NCBI RefSeq assembly: GCF_011044495.1 | Contig: NZ_CP049143.1 | Span: forward strand, 7,688,001-7,752,000 | Reading direction: 5' to 3' | DNA: 64,000 nucleotides | Source of the DNA: Roseimicrobium sp. ORNL1 | Lineage (GTDB): Bacteria; Verrucomicrobiota; Verrucomicrobiia; Verrucomicrobiales; Verrucomicrobiaceae | Shown: positions 28,209-37,381 of the stretch, one piece after another | Layout of the letters: the number at the start of each line of letters is the position of its first letter | How positions within the stretch are numbered: the stretch's first letter is position 1 | Position numbers and translations under genes: made by a program | Notes under the pieces: model-generated | Database searches by the model: none | Told to the model about the DNA's origin: nothing | The model's input: the letters and a program-made list of their open reading frames with translations, nothing else

Positions 28209-28239
28209 CGCGGCGTTCAGGCGCGGCCAGATCGGGGCA

Positions 28240-29091
28240 TTACTGAGAGAACACCTGCACGGAGACATGCATGTGGCTGAAGGCGCCGGATGACCCGGAC
28301 CATGAACCAGAGAGTGGGGAGGCCTTTTCATGCTCACGGGCGACGCCCACGGAGACGTGCTCAGAGCCAGCGACCTTGTTATTGGTGGGGTCGAAGCCAC
28401 GCCATCCCGCACCCGGGATGTAGACCTCCGTCCACGCATGAGTGGCCCCGTGCTGGCCCTCTCCCATGAGGATGTATCCGGTGACAAATCGGGAGGCCAG
28501 GCCAAGATGGCGGGCCGCTTCCATCATGAAGACGGCGTAGTCCCGGCAGGAGCCAGTGCCCAAGGCAAGCGTACGGCAGGGCACCTGCACCCCGGCCTCC
28601 TCACGACGCACGTACTGGAAGGACTCGAAGATTGCCGTGTTGAGTTTGTTCAGCAGATCAAGCGTGGGGACGAGTTCGCCGGGCTGGTAAATCCTCGTGA
28701 GCCAGTCCATCACGGCACGTCCATCGTGAGGGTAGCTGGGAACACGGTAGGGGATGATCTCGATCTGTTCGTGCGCGCCATACTGGAAGGGGAAACTCTG
28801 CGCGGAAGGATCGACGACACCCTTGCGTTGTTCGTCGTCATAGATGGTGACAAGGCAGTCGCTGAACACCCGGAGTCGATCCGCAGGTTCTTCGAAATCG
28901 ATGACTGCGATCGAGTTGCCATAGATGTCGCGCAACCAGCGCACGGAAGACTTCGGAAACGCCTCCGACTGGCCTTCTTCGATGTGGAGGTCGTGCCCTT
29001 CGCGTGGGCGCAGCATGGCAAAGTGCCGGCCAAAGGAAACGGGTTCATGATAGAAGTATTCCGTTTCGTGGATGATCCGGAGACGGTGCAT
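28240..29091 (-). CDS. Transglutaminase-like cysteine protease-fold protein
   Basis: 283 residues without signal peptide. The N-terminal region (about 1-100, RIIHETEYFYHEPVSFGRH) is the bacterial transglutaminase-like N-terminal domain. The core (about 140-240) carries the triad: Cys182 in GSCRDYA, His218 in ATHAWTEVY and Asp234 in GFDPTNN. Such proteins are predicted peptidases or amidases rather than true transglutaminases. It is the last gene of a minus-strand run after gltS and glsA (gap 60 bp). Confidence 0.88.
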   Translation of the reverse strand: MHRLRIIHETEYFYHEPVSFGRHFAMLRPREGHDLHIEEGQSEAFPKSSVRWLRDIYGNSIAVIDFEEPADRLRVFSDCLVTIYDDEQRKGVVDPSAQSFPFQYGAHEQIEIIPYRVPSYPHDGRAVMDWLTRIYQPGELVPTLDLLNKLNTAIFESFQYVRREEAGVQVPCRTLALGTGSCRDYAVFMMEAARHLGLASRFVTGYILMGEGQHGATHAWTEVYIPGAGWRGFDPTNNKVAGSEHVSVGVAREHEKASPLSGSWSGSSGAFSHMHVSVQVFSQ

Positions 29092-29151
29092 AGGTGACTT
29101 TCGTTGAAGTTTGAGAAGTAGGGACTGACCATTCCAACCCGAAAGCTGGTG

Positions 29152-30150
29152 TCATGCTCCGTCCGCATAGGGACGGGAGGAGAATAAATTGAGACCGAGA
29201 CAGGTGGAAAGATGGCGGGCGGCAAGCTGTCCCCGTACGCTGTTGCCCGCTTCATCCAGCGGCGGTGAAAACGTTCCCAGGCCGCCCTTGCCTGGAGCGA
29301 CGGTGATCATGCCTCCTGCGACACCGCTCTTTCCTGGAAGCCCGGTCACGTACAACCAGTCGCCGGAGTTCTCATACAATCCCGCGGTGACCATCACGGC
29401 GAGTACGTGCTGGCAATGCACGGCATCAATCACCGCTTCACCGGTGAGGGGATTCACACCGCCGTTGGCTAGTGTGGCCGCCATCACCGCAAGGTCACGC
29501 GCGGTCACATTGAGCGAGCACTGCCGTGTGTAGATGTCCGTTGCTTCCGTGGGGTCGCAGTAGATCTTCTGGTAGCTTTGCAGGAGCGTCGCGATCCCCT
29601 GGTTCCGCTGGTTGGTGGCCGTTTCGGATTGGTAGACCTCCTCATCGAGCGACAACTCCCGACCTGCGAAGCGGGACAGCCCGGTGCGCAGGAAGTTCCA
29701 TTTGTCCTCTGCAGTATCCCCGGGTGCGAGGCTGGCAGCGGCGATGGCTCCTGCATTCACCATGGGATTCGTCGTGCCGTCTCCGGCGCGTTCGATGGCG
29801 AGCACTGAGTTGAAAGGCAGACCGGTGCTGTTGGCCCCGAGTTTCTCCCGGGCATCGTCTTCTCCCAGTGCCTGGCAGATGAGTCCGAAGACAAATGGCT
29901 TTGACACACTCTGAATGGAGAACTCCACGAGGGAATCGCCTGCTTCGTGGACGTCCCCGGAAACCTCCGTCAGGCAGATGCCGAAATGATGGGGAGAAGC
30001 AGACGCGAGCGCTGGAATGTAGTCGGCATTCTTCCCATCCGTGACATCACGGAACATGTCGTAGGTTTCTTCGGTCAGTATTTGCACACGGCTGGCCGGC
30101 GGGAGATGGCCCGTCGAAACAGCATCTGACACGTGAGGGTGGAAGGGCAT
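29152..30150 (-). CDS. glsA: Glutaminase A
   Basis: 332 residues, the usual length with a modest N-terminal extension. It hydrolyses L-glutamine to L-glutamate and ammonia in the cytoplasm. It has the serine-dependent beta-lactamase-like core, with FSIQSVSKPF giving the Ser81-x-x-Lys84 catalytic motif. Further glutaminase blocks are NPMVNAGAIA, YQSETATNQRN and GLPGKSGVAGG. It lies 51 bp downstream of the glutamate symporter gene on the same strand, a sensible pairing of glutamate uptake and production. Confidence 0.95.
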   Translation of the reverse strand: MPFHPHVSDAVSTGHLPPASRVQILTEETYDMFRDVTDGKNADYIPALASASPHHFGICLTEVSGDVHEAGDSLVEFSIQSVSKPFVFGLICQALGEDDAREKLGANSTGLPFNSVLAIERAGDGTTNPMVNAGAIAAASLAPGDTAEDKWNFLRTGLSRFAGRELSLDEEVYQSETATNQRNQGIATLLQSYQKIYCDPTEATDIYTRQCSLNVTARDLAVMAATLANGGVNPLTGEAVIDAVHCQHVLAVMVTAGLYENSGDWLYVTGLPGKSGVAGGMITVAPGKGGLGTFSPPLDEAGNSVRGQLAARHLSTCLGLNLFSSRPYADGA

Positions 30151-30201
30151 GGTGTATCAGAAAATGTGTGTGTACCGATCGGGCCTTTGCTGGCCAAGTC
30201 A

Positions 30202-31395
30202 TCAGCGGAACCACGAGATGAATTGCTGGATCACGATGGCGTTGCTGATGTCCACGAAGAATCCGGAAACCAGGGGCACGATGATGAATGCTCTGTGGGC
30301 CTGCCCATACTTCTGGGCCACGGCGGTCATGTTCGCCATGGCGGTGGGCGTTGCCCCGAGGGAAATGCCGCCAAATCCCGCGCTGATGACCGCGGCCTCG
30401 TAATCCCTGCCCATCACCCGGAAAATCACGAACAACGCAAAGACGAAGGCGAGGGCAAACTGGGCGGCCAGCAGCGCGAGTATTGGCCCTGCGACACTGG
30501 CGATGGTCCAGAGCTGCAGGCTCATGAGTGACATCGCCAGAAATACGCCCAGGGAGACATCAGACACGAGAGCAAGCGGGCGGGAGCCTGCCGGCCAGTT
30601 GCCCTTGTAGAAACGTGGCACCGTATTGGTGAGAATGATCGCACCAAAGAGCGAGCAGACAAACAACGGAAGACTAATATCCAATTTCGCCAGACCACCC
30701 TGGATAAGATTACCCAAAGCCAGACTGATGTTCAGCCAGAAGAGCGTGCCAAGGAGACTGAAATAGTCGATGTCCTGTGGCTTTGTCCCATGCGCGACGC
30801 CCACATCAGGCTGTTCGATGACCTTGGGCTGCAATTTGTGCCTCGTGATGAGGCTGCGCGCAATGGGTCCACCCATGAGCGAGGAAAGCACCAGCCCCAC
30901 CGTGGCACACGCGATGCCAATCTCGCCCGCGTTCGAAATGCCGAGCTCATTCACAAACGTGGGTGTCCAGGCGATCGTGGTGCCATGACCTCCGAGCAGT
31001 GAAACGGAGCCACCCACAACCCCGACCAGCGGATTCAGTCCCATCAGCGAGGCCACGGCGACACCCGTGAAGTTCTGCAGAAACATGAAGCCGATGGTGA
31101 CGACAACCAGAATCGCAAGGGGCCGGCCTCCCGCGCGAAGCGTCTTGAAATCAGAGTTCAGCCCGATGGCCGCGAAGAAATACAGAAGTAGAAAATCTCG
31201 GGTCGCCAGATTGAAGCTCACCTGGACGTCGGCGAAGACGTGAAGTGCCGTGGTGATCAGGCAAACAAGCAGGCCGCTGGTCACCGGCTCGGGAATGTTG
31301 AACTCGCGCAGCAGAGGAATTTTGCTCGTCAGCCACTTGCCCAACGCAAGCACGAGAATGGCCAGGTTGAAGGTGGTAAAGCTCTGGAGTTGCAT
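30202..31395 (-). CDS. gltS: Sodium/glutamate symporter
   Basis: 397 residues, a polytopic inner-membrane protein of about ten segments. GltS family blocks are present, such as GGHGTTIAWTP and FGGISLGATPTAMANM, with the two conserved Gly/Ser-rich re-entrant regions. It imports L-glutamate with sodium. It is the first gene of the minus-strand gltS-glsA-transglutaminase run. The 257-bp space upstream is shared with the divergent sigma factor gene. Confidence 0.93.
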   Translation of the reverse strand: MQLQSFTTFNLAILVLALGKWLTSKIPLLREFNIPEPVTSGLLVCLITTALHVFADVQVSFNLATRDFLLLYFFAAIGLNSDFKTLRAGGRPLAILVVVTIGFMFLQNFTGVAVASLMGLNPLVGVVGGSVSLLGGHGTTIAWTPTFVNELGISNAGEIGIACATVGLVLSSLMGGPIARSLITRHKLQPKVIEQPDVGVAHGTKPQDIDYFSLLGTLFWLNISLALGNLIQGGLAKLDISLPLFVCSLFGAIILTNTVPRFYKGNWPAGSRPLALVSDVSLGVFLAMSLMSLQLWTIASVAGPILALLAAQFALAFVFALFVIFRVMGRDYEAAVISAGFGGISLGATPTAMANMTAVAQKYGQAHRAFIIVPLVSGFFVDISNAIVIQQFISWFR

Positions 31396-31486
31396 GGCTT
31401 GCGGGGCATCACGCTCGTTCTTTACCCATGATTGGAATGAACCAACCGCTCCACCGCTCCAGAGGATATCCGGTCACAGTGTGCGG

Positions 31487-31527
31487 ATTGTATCACCTCC
31501 TGGAACAAACTCCACCCCGTAGTGGAG
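31487..31527 (-). promoter_or_regulatory. Weak candidate promoter region for gltS
   Basis: On the minus strand there is a TACAAT hexamer (31487-31492), but no convincing -35 at 16-18 bp. An imperfectly placed hairpin, CTCCAC/GTGGAG (31510-31527), overlaps the expected -35 zone. The remaining sequence of the 31396-31652 gap shows nothing else I can name. Confidence 0.22.
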
Positions 31528-31652
31528 AAGGAGGATTCTTGAACCTTTCTTCTGTTCGCGTGCCGGTGGCAGGATGGTGGCTTGAGCCCGGGTTCGGCTG
31601 AGCATCAACTTTTTTCGGTAAGTCGGCGGGGGCAGCATACATACCCGGTGTG

Positions 31653-32210
31653 ATGGACGATTCCAGCCGGCACGAACTTTCCCCACCGCTCTCTTCGGAG
31701 CGGCAGGAAGAGTTTGTCGCCCTGCTCAATGGCGCCCACGCACTCCTGCTGCGGTATGTGCTGTCACTCGTGGGAAACCGGCACGATGCCGAGGATGTCC
31801 TGCAGCGCGCCAGCGTGGCGATGTGGCGGCGGTTTGGCACGTTTGAGCCGGGCACGGACTTCATTGCCTGGGCTACCACCGTGGCATTTTACGAAGTGCG
31901 AAATTTTCAGCGCGTCACCGGCAGATCCCGACTGGCCTTTGATGATGAGCTGATGCAAACGCTCGCCGCCGAACGCGCCATGCAAGTGCGCCAGTGGAGC
32001 GCGCGGGCGGAAGCGCTGGAGGTCTGCGTGGAAAAGTTGGATCCGGCAAGCCGTGACTTGGTGGAGGCCATCTATACTCAGGGACAGGCAATCGATGCGG
32101 TCGCCCGGCAACAGGGACGAGCCGCTCAAACCATGTACAACAAACTGAATTTCATCCGTCGTGCACTCGCCGAGTGTGTGCAGCGTCGGATGGCGGAGGC
32201 CGCATCATGA
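31653..32210 (+). CDS. ECF-type RNA polymerase sigma factor (Rhodopirellula/Verrucomicrobium family)
   Basis: 185 residues from the ATG at 31653; a GTG directly before it is also in frame. Region 2 (about 18-85) has RYVLSLVGNRHDAEDVLQ and FIAWATTVAFYEVRNF. Region 4 (about 120-170) has a helix-turn-helix reading GQAIDAVARQQGRAAQTMYNKL. This matches the Sig-70 group seen in Rhodopirellula and Verrucomicrobium. Its stop overlaps the start of the next gene (ATGA), which encodes a membrane anti-sigma-like protein. The pair is followed by a cytochrome operon. Confidence 0.9.
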   Translation: MDDSSRHELSPPLSSERQEEFVALLNGAHALLLRYVLSLVGNRHDAEDVLQRASVAMWRRFGTFEPGTDFIAWATTVAFYEVRNFQRVTGRSRLAFDDELMQTLAAERAMQVRQWSARAEALEVCVEKLDPASRDLVEAIYTQGQAIDAVARQQGRAAQTMYNKLNFIRRALAECVQRRMAEAAS

Positions 32211-33220
32211 GCAGCAACAACAGCAGCAGCGACTCAAACTCGAGTCCCAATGAATGGCATCGTCTTTTCAACGCGGCGCTGAATGACACAATCACCGCAG
32301 AAGAGACCTCTCAACTCACCTCCTTGCTCAAGTCCAGCGCAGAGGCGCGCCAACTTTGGTTCCTCTACAACGATAACGAGTGCACCCTCGCTGAACTCAA
32401 GAGCGCTCCGGCGCTGACTGCTCCCGTGCGGGAAGCTCCGGCTCGTGGATGGGCCCGCCGATGGAACCCGCTCGCAGCGGCAGCGGCTGGGCTGGTATTT
32501 GGTCTGTGCGGCGCTTCGCTGGTGTGGGGCTATGTGGGCTCGATGGCGCACCGGGTGACGACACTGCTCGCGGACAGCTTTGAAAGCGGACCCTCACCGC
32601 GAGTGACAGGCTTTCCGGTGAAGCCCGGTGTGTGGAGTGGCGACTTCTCGGAAGTGGTTGGCGAGTTCCATGGCGTGCGGCCTGAGGAGGGGCGGAAGAT
32701 GTTGCGCTTCCGACAGGCAGACTACGAAGGAAAGCCCGTGCGCGATGGCTACGTGGCTGACCTCTTCCGCCTGGTCGATTTGCGTGAGGAAGGTGTTACG
32801 GCAGGAGAGGCTTCGCTGGCGGTGGAGGCGCACTTTGCCGCGCTATCCCAAGGTGAACTGCAGGGACTGAACTGCGGCATGACGATCTATGCGCTCGATT
32901 CCCTGCCGCCGGAAGGCATGCGTGACGATTTGTTTCTGAAGCGCGTGAGTGCCGGTCTGACAGAGACTTCGGAGCCCGACTTTGAGCCGCGCATCCTGGC
33001 CAGTGCCACACGCAGCGAAAAGGCACCCAGCGATGGACGGACGTGGCGCCCGGTGCGTTCGGAGCTGCGGCTGCCCGTGGACTCACGCTATGCCCTCATT
33101 CATCTCCGCATGCACCTTCGTGGGTCGCATCGCGCGGAAGTGCCCAAGCCAGTCATGTTCGAGGGAGTGTTCCTCGATGACATCCGCGTGACGCTCACGC
33201 AGAGCCCTGCCCATCCTTGA
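32207..33220 (+). CDS. Membrane anti-sigma-like protein with external beta-sandwich domain
   Basis: 337 residues from the ATG at 32207, which overlaps the sigma factor stop; the frame opens 11 codons earlier inside that gene. The N-terminal part (about 14-66) is a short helical cytoplasmic region with ARQLWFLYNDNECTL, as in FecR/anti-sigma partners of this sigma group. One membrane span lies at about 88-110. The outside part (about 120-337) looks like a lectin or carbohydrate-binding beta-sandwich, with LADSFESG at the start and VFLDDIRVTL at the end. It likely holds the sigma factor and senses an external signal (inference). Confidence 0.7.
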   Translation: MSSNNSSSDSNSSPNEWHRLFNAALNDTITAEETSQLTSLLKSSAEARQLWFLYNDNECTLAELKSAPALTAPVREAPARGWARRWNPLAAAAAGLVFGLCGASLVWGYVGSMAHRVTTLLADSFESGPSPRVTGFPVKPGVWSGDFSEVVGEFHGVRPEEGRKMLRFRQADYEGKPVRDGYVADLFRLVDLREEGVTAGEASLAVEAHFAALSQGELQGLNCGMTIYALDSLPPEGMRDDLFLKRVSAGLTETSEPDFEPRILASATRSEKAPSDGRTWRPVRSELRLPVDSRYALIHLRMHLRGSHRAEVPKPVMFEGVFLDDIRVTLTQSPAHP

Positions 33221-33234
33221 TTGCCTTGCCTGCT

Positions 33235-35949
33235 GTGAAGTCTTCGCATTCTTTCTTCCACTGCTTTCTTCGCGCCGCATTGTTTGCCTCGCTCGTGCTG
33301 GGTGTCGCCGCATTCGCTGAAGAACCAAACTCCGCAGCGATGTCGGAGAAGCATCGTGCTCTCTTCCAGGGGCACTGCACCTCCTGCCACAACGCGGATA
33401 AACAGAAGGGCCACTTCCGTGTGGACGACCTGCCCTTCACCATCAAGACGGTGGAGGACGCAGAGCGCTGGCAGAAGGTACTGAATGCCATGAATGCGGG
33501 GGACATGCCGCCCGAAGATGAGAAACAACCGGAGTCCACGGCGAAGACCGACTTCCTCGATGACCTCTCGCATGTGATGGTTGCGGCCAGACGCCAGTTC
33601 AGTGATCAGAATGGCGTGATCACCATGCGCCGTCTGAACCGGCGGGAGTATCGCAATACCATTCGTGAACTGCTCGGTGTGGAGATCAACGTGAGCGAGT
33701 TGCCCACGGACACGGGCTCAGGTGGGTTCGACACGAACGGCGTGAATCTCTTCATGTCGGCAAATCAATTCGAGCAATACCAGTCACTCGGGCGTGAGGC
33801 ACTGACGGAAGCCATTGCCTGGAATGCTGCAGCAGGAGAGCAGCGCAAGATGCGTTACGAGGCAGAGACCTTCACTCCGGTAATCGAAAAGTTCGTGGCG
33901 TATCAACTCGATGCACGCGAGCGGGCGCAGCGCTGGATTCAGGCCGTAGATGCAGCCGCAGCGAAGCCGGAGAATGCAGAGGTAGTCGCGGTCGTGCGCA
34001 AGACGGTGAAGAACGACAGCCTCTTCCGCCGTGAGTGGGCGAAAATTCCCGGTGCACCCTCGCCCCGATCCTTTGGTTTCGACAAGAAAGGCGAGAACGA
34101 CGCAGACCTCGCCAACGATTCGCTCCGCGCGGGCTGGCTGGAGTATCATCAGTACTATCTACGCCAGCCGGCACTGGATCGCGGCGCCTATCTCGGACCG
34201 GAGACGCGGCATCCCGCGGAGTTGAATCTGAAATCCGTCAATGTGCTCGTGCCCTTCAACTGGCCTGTGGGGAACTACATCGTACGCGTGCGTGCGGGTG
34301 TGGCAAAGGACACACCTCCGGAGCGGCGGTTCCTCGATTTTGGCATCAATGCCCGCCAGGGTCCGGTCCTGGCGACACGCGAGATCACCGGCACCATTGA
34401 TGAGCCGCAGATTGTCGAGTTCCCGCTCACGCTCACGCGCGGCAACAGTGACCACGATACGCGCACCATCTACTTCCGTGAGAAAGGCGCGTGGGATACG
34501 AACGAGTCCGGAGGCAAGCGACGCAGTGAAGCCGTGGCGCGCAACGGCATTGGACCGGAGCTCGTGATGTGGATCGACTGGGTGGAGGTGGAGCGTGTGT
34601 CGGCTGGGGGCAAGCCCACACCGCCAGGCCTTGCCGCGCTGGGCATTCCGCTTGATGACAAGTCCCCTGCTCCAAGTGCAGGTGATCTTCGCGCTTCGCT
34701 GGAGCGTTTTGCCACGGAGGCCTTCCGCGGCAATGTGCCAACGTCGAAGTATCTCGATAGTCTCCTTGGTATCTATGACATGCGTCGCAAGCTGGGAGAC
34801 AAGCCCGGTGCCGCGCTGAAGGAAACACTCTCCGTGGTGCTGGCCTCGCCCATGTTCCTCTATCTTGCCGAGCCCTCGGTAGAGGCGGAACATCGCCCGC
34901 TCACCGCGCCTGAGCTGGCTTCGCGTCTCTCCTATTTCCTCTGGAGCGCGCCCCCGGATGCGGAGCTGCGCGCGCTCGCAAAGAGCGGTGAGATTCTGAA
35001 GTCCACAGTGCTCGCGGCGCAGACCGGTCGGCTGCTCGAGGATCCACGCTCGGATGCCTTTGTGCGCGCTTTCATCTACCAGTGGCTCGGCATGGATCGC
35101 TTCGACTTCTTTGAGATCAATCGCGTGAAGTATCCGCGCTTTGACAATGGAACGAAGCTTTCCGCGCGTGAAGAGGTGTATGCCACGTTTGACTACTTGC
35201 TGCGGCACAATGCGAGCCTGCGTGATCTGCTGAAGTCGGACTACGTGATCATCGACCGCGTGCTGGCGAACTACTATGGGCTGGCGGGCGTGCAGGGCTC
35301 GGGCTTTGAAAAGGTGAAATTGCCGCCCGATTCACCGCGAGGGGGATTGCTCGGCATGGCCGCGATTCATTTCATGGGCAGTAATGGCGAGAACACGAGT
35401 CCGGTGGAGCGTGGCGCCTGGGTGCTGCGCAAGCTGCTCGATGATCCGCCGCCTCCTGCGCCACCGAATATTCCCGCGCTGACGCGACTGGCAGGCAAGG
35501 CACTCACTACGCCCGATCGGCTGCGCATGCATCAGGAGGACCCCCAGTGTGCCAGCTGTCATCGCAAGATTGATCCCGTCGGCATGGGTCTGGAGAATTT
35601 CGATCCCGCAGGCCAATGGCGCACGGCGGACAGCTATCAAGCCGTCGCTGCGAACGGGAAGCCTGATCCGAAGTTGAAGATCGACTGGAGCATTGATGCC
35701 GCGGCGACCTTCCACAAGGGAAGCTCCTTCCGCAACTATGGTGAATTCCGCGAGATCATCGCCGGTAAGTCAGACAGCTTCGCCCACGGCTTCAGCAAAG
35801 CCCTGTTTGAATACGCCATGGGCCGTCCTCTTGGCTTCCGCGATGAACCCGTCGTTGCGGGCATCGTGAAGCGCGCAGAGACGAAGAACTACGCCGTGCG
35901 CGAGTTCATCCAATCCATTGTCGCCACAGCCGAATTTCGCACCAGGTAG
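33235..35949 (+). CDS. DUF1592-family c-type cytochrome (PSD/PSCyt3 cassette)
   Basis: About 904 residues from the GTG at 33235, chosen because it gives a compact signal peptide (VKSSHSFFHCFLRAALFASL). TTG at 33217, overlapping the upstream stop, is an alternative. A cytochrome-like heme motif CTSCH is at 48-52. The order of a planctomycete-type protein follows: DUF1587 (RRLNRREYRNTIREL), DUF1595, DUF1592 (LASRLSYFLWSAPPD), DUF1588 (a second heme motif CASCH, then KIDPVGMGLENFD) and C-terminal DUF1585. It is probably a periplasmic redox enzyme of unknown substrate, and the DUF1552 protein downstream is its usual partner. Confidence 0.9.
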   Translation: MKSSHSFFHCFLRAALFASLVLGVAAFAEEPNSAAMSEKHRALFQGHCTSCHNADKQKGHFRVDDLPFTIKTVEDAERWQKVLNAMNAGDMPPEDEKQPESTAKTDFLDDLSHVMVAARRQFSDQNGVITMRRLNRREYRNTIRELLGVEINVSELPTDTGSGGFDTNGVNLFMSANQFEQYQSLGREALTEAIAWNAAAGEQRKMRYEAETFTPVIEKFVAYQLDARERAQRWIQAVDAAAAKPENAEVVAVVRKTVKNDSLFRREWAKIPGAPSPRSFGFDKKGENDADLANDSLRAGWLEYHQYYLRQPALDRGAYLGPETRHPAELNLKSVNVLVPFNWPVGNYIVRVRAGVAKDTPPERRFLDFGINARQGPVLATREITGTIDEPQIVEFPLTLTRGNSDHDTRTIYFREKGAWDTNESGGKRRSEAVARNGIGPELVMWIDWVEVERVSAGGKPTPPGLAALGIPLDDKSPAPSAGDLRASLERFATEAFRGNVPTSKYLDSLLGIYDMRRKLGDKPGAALKETLSVVLASPMFLYLAEPSVEAEHRPLTAPELASRLSYFLWSAPPDAELRALAKSGEILKSTVLAAQTGRLLEDPRSDAFVRAFIYQWLGMDRFDFFEINRVKYPRFDNGTKLSAREEVYATFDYLLRHNASLRDLLKSDYVIIDRVLANYYGLAGVQGSGFEKVKLPPDSPRGGLLGMAAIHFMGSNGENTSPVERGAWVLRKLLDDPPPPAPPNIPALTRLAGKALTTPDRLRMHQEDPQCASCHRKIDPVGMGLENFDPAGQWRTADSYQAVAANGKPDPKLKIDWSIDAAATFHKGSSFRNYGEFREIIAGKSDSFAHGFSKALFEYAMGRPLGFRDEPVVAGIVKRAETKNYAVREFIQSIVATAEFRTR

Positions 35950-35969
35950 TCCTTCAAGTCATCACTCCC

Positions 35970-37265
35970 ATGAACACGCCATCCACCCGCCGCCACTTCC
36001 TCCGCTCGAGCACTGCACTCATTGCGTTGCCGGTGCTGGAGTCCCTCGGGTTCCGGCGCTTCGCTTCGGCGGCGGCTCCGACAGCAGCACCGAAGCGCCT
36101 TGTTTTTCTTGGCTTCGGCTGGGGCATCACGGATGAAACGTGGTTTCCAAAGATCAGCGAGCCCGGTGCCGGCTACGCGCTGCCTCAGGGACTGCAACCT
36201 CTCGCACGGCATAAGGCGGACTTTTCCATCGTGCAGGGACTGTGGAACAAGTACAGCTCGGACGGTCACTGGGGCAGCACCATGTGGCTCACCGGTGCCA
36301 ATCGTTATGCACAGGCAGGGCAGACCTTCCACAACAGCATCTCCGCGGATCAGGTGGCCGCAGCGAAGTTCGGTCTGCAGACACGCTTCTCTTCGCTGCA
36401 ACTGAATGCCGCGGAGGAGAGTGACCGCTCGGGACACGGTCCGGGACTCTCACTCGCGTGGGACGTGAGCGGCAAGCCCATTGGTGGGCAGAAGGGACCG
36501 CTGGAAGCCTATCACCGCCTCTTTTCCCGGGACAACACGCCCATCGAGCAGAAGAAAGCCATGCTCGCACAGAAGCGCAGTGTGCTCGATACCGTGCGTG
36601 AGAATGCCAATACGCTGAAGCGTGGCCTCGGAAAGAACGACAACGCCAAACTGGAGGAATACTTCCAGGGGATCCGCGATATCGAAACGCGTCTCAGCAA
36701 GGATGAGCAGTGGTTGGAGGTGCCTCCTGCCACAGCGCCCATTCCCGAGCCCAAGCCTGGCCTCGCAGGGCGCGAAGAGATTCGCCTGATGTATGACATC
36801 ATGGTCGCCGCGATGCAGACGGACAGCACACGCGTGCTGACGTATCGCCAGCCCGTGAGCACGCTGCTCACGAGCATGGACATCAAGGTCGCGCCGCATG
36901 ACATGAGTCACTACCACTCGACCATGGGCGAGAAGCTGGATGCCTCACAGCGCCGTGACATCGCACAAAGCGAACTGCTCGCCGGATTCATCGACAAGCT
37001 GAAGGCCACCAAGGAAGCAGATGGCACGCGACTCTTCGACAACGTGGCCGTGGCCTATGGAAGCAACATCCGCACGGAGCACAGCCTCGACAATTGCCCC
37101 ACCCTCCTGACCGGCGGTGGCGCCGGGGTCAAGCTGGGGCACAACATCGTCGTCTCGAAGGACACGCCGCTGTGCAATGCCTGGCTCACCCTGCTGCATG
37201 GACTGGGCATTGAAGCGGAGCGGCACGGCGACAGCTCGGGTGTGATCAAGGAGATGATGGCTTAG
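35970..37265 (+). CDS. DUF1552 Tat-exported protein
   Basis: 431 residues. The N-terminus has a Tat-like signal (TRRHFLRSSTALIALPVLE), so it is probably exported folded. The body matches the DUF1552 family, with RLVFLGFGWGIT early, GMQ/DSTR-type segments (MQTDSTRVLTY) and SHYHSTMGEKLDASQRRD late. Members are almost always paired with DUF1592 cytochromes, as here (gap 20 bp). Biochemical function is not established; an alkaline-phosphatase-like fold related to DUF1501 has been proposed. Confidence 0.88.
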   Translation: MNTPSTRRHFLRSSTALIALPVLESLGFRRFASAAAPTAAPKRLVFLGFGWGITDETWFPKISEPGAGYALPQGLQPLARHKADFSIVQGLWNKYSSDGHWGSTMWLTGANRYAQAGQTFHNSISADQVAAAKFGLQTRFSSLQLNAAEESDRSGHGPGLSLAWDVSGKPIGGQKGPLEAYHRLFSRDNTPIEQKKAMLAQKRSVLDTVRENANTLKRGLGKNDNAKLEEYFQGIRDIETRLSKDEQWLEVPPATAPIPEPKPGLAGREEIRLMYDIMVAAMQTDSTRVLTYRQPVSTLLTSMDIKVAPHDMSHYHSTMGEKLDASQRRDIAQSELLAGFIDKLKATKEADGTRLFDNVAVAYGSNIRTEHSLDNCPTLLTGGGAGVKLGHNIVVSKDTPLCNAWLTLLHGLGIEAERHGDSSGVIKEMMA

Positions 37266-37285
37266 GGAGCTGCGAACCTTGTTCA

Positions 37286-37315
37286 TTGACGGCTGAGGCA
37301 GTCGTGGGGCAGAAT
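37286..37315 (+). promoter_or_regulatory. Candidate sigma-70 promoter of mgtC
   Basis: TTGACG (37286-37291), an 18-bp spacer and CAGAAT (37310-37315) lie 66 bp upstream of the GTG at 37382. The match is five of six at -35 and four of six at -10. Confidence 0.35.
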
Positions 37316-37381
37316 CCGGTCGTATGATCAGGGAGGAGCCTTCACGGAGGTCCGCATCATTCAATCTTGAGGTCTGACGTC

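Noticed and set aside
28240-29091. Transglutaminase-like gene as a lasso-peptide B2 protease
   Set aside because: It is twice the length of B2 proteins, has its own N-terminal domain and lies 14 kb from the PqqD-like gene.
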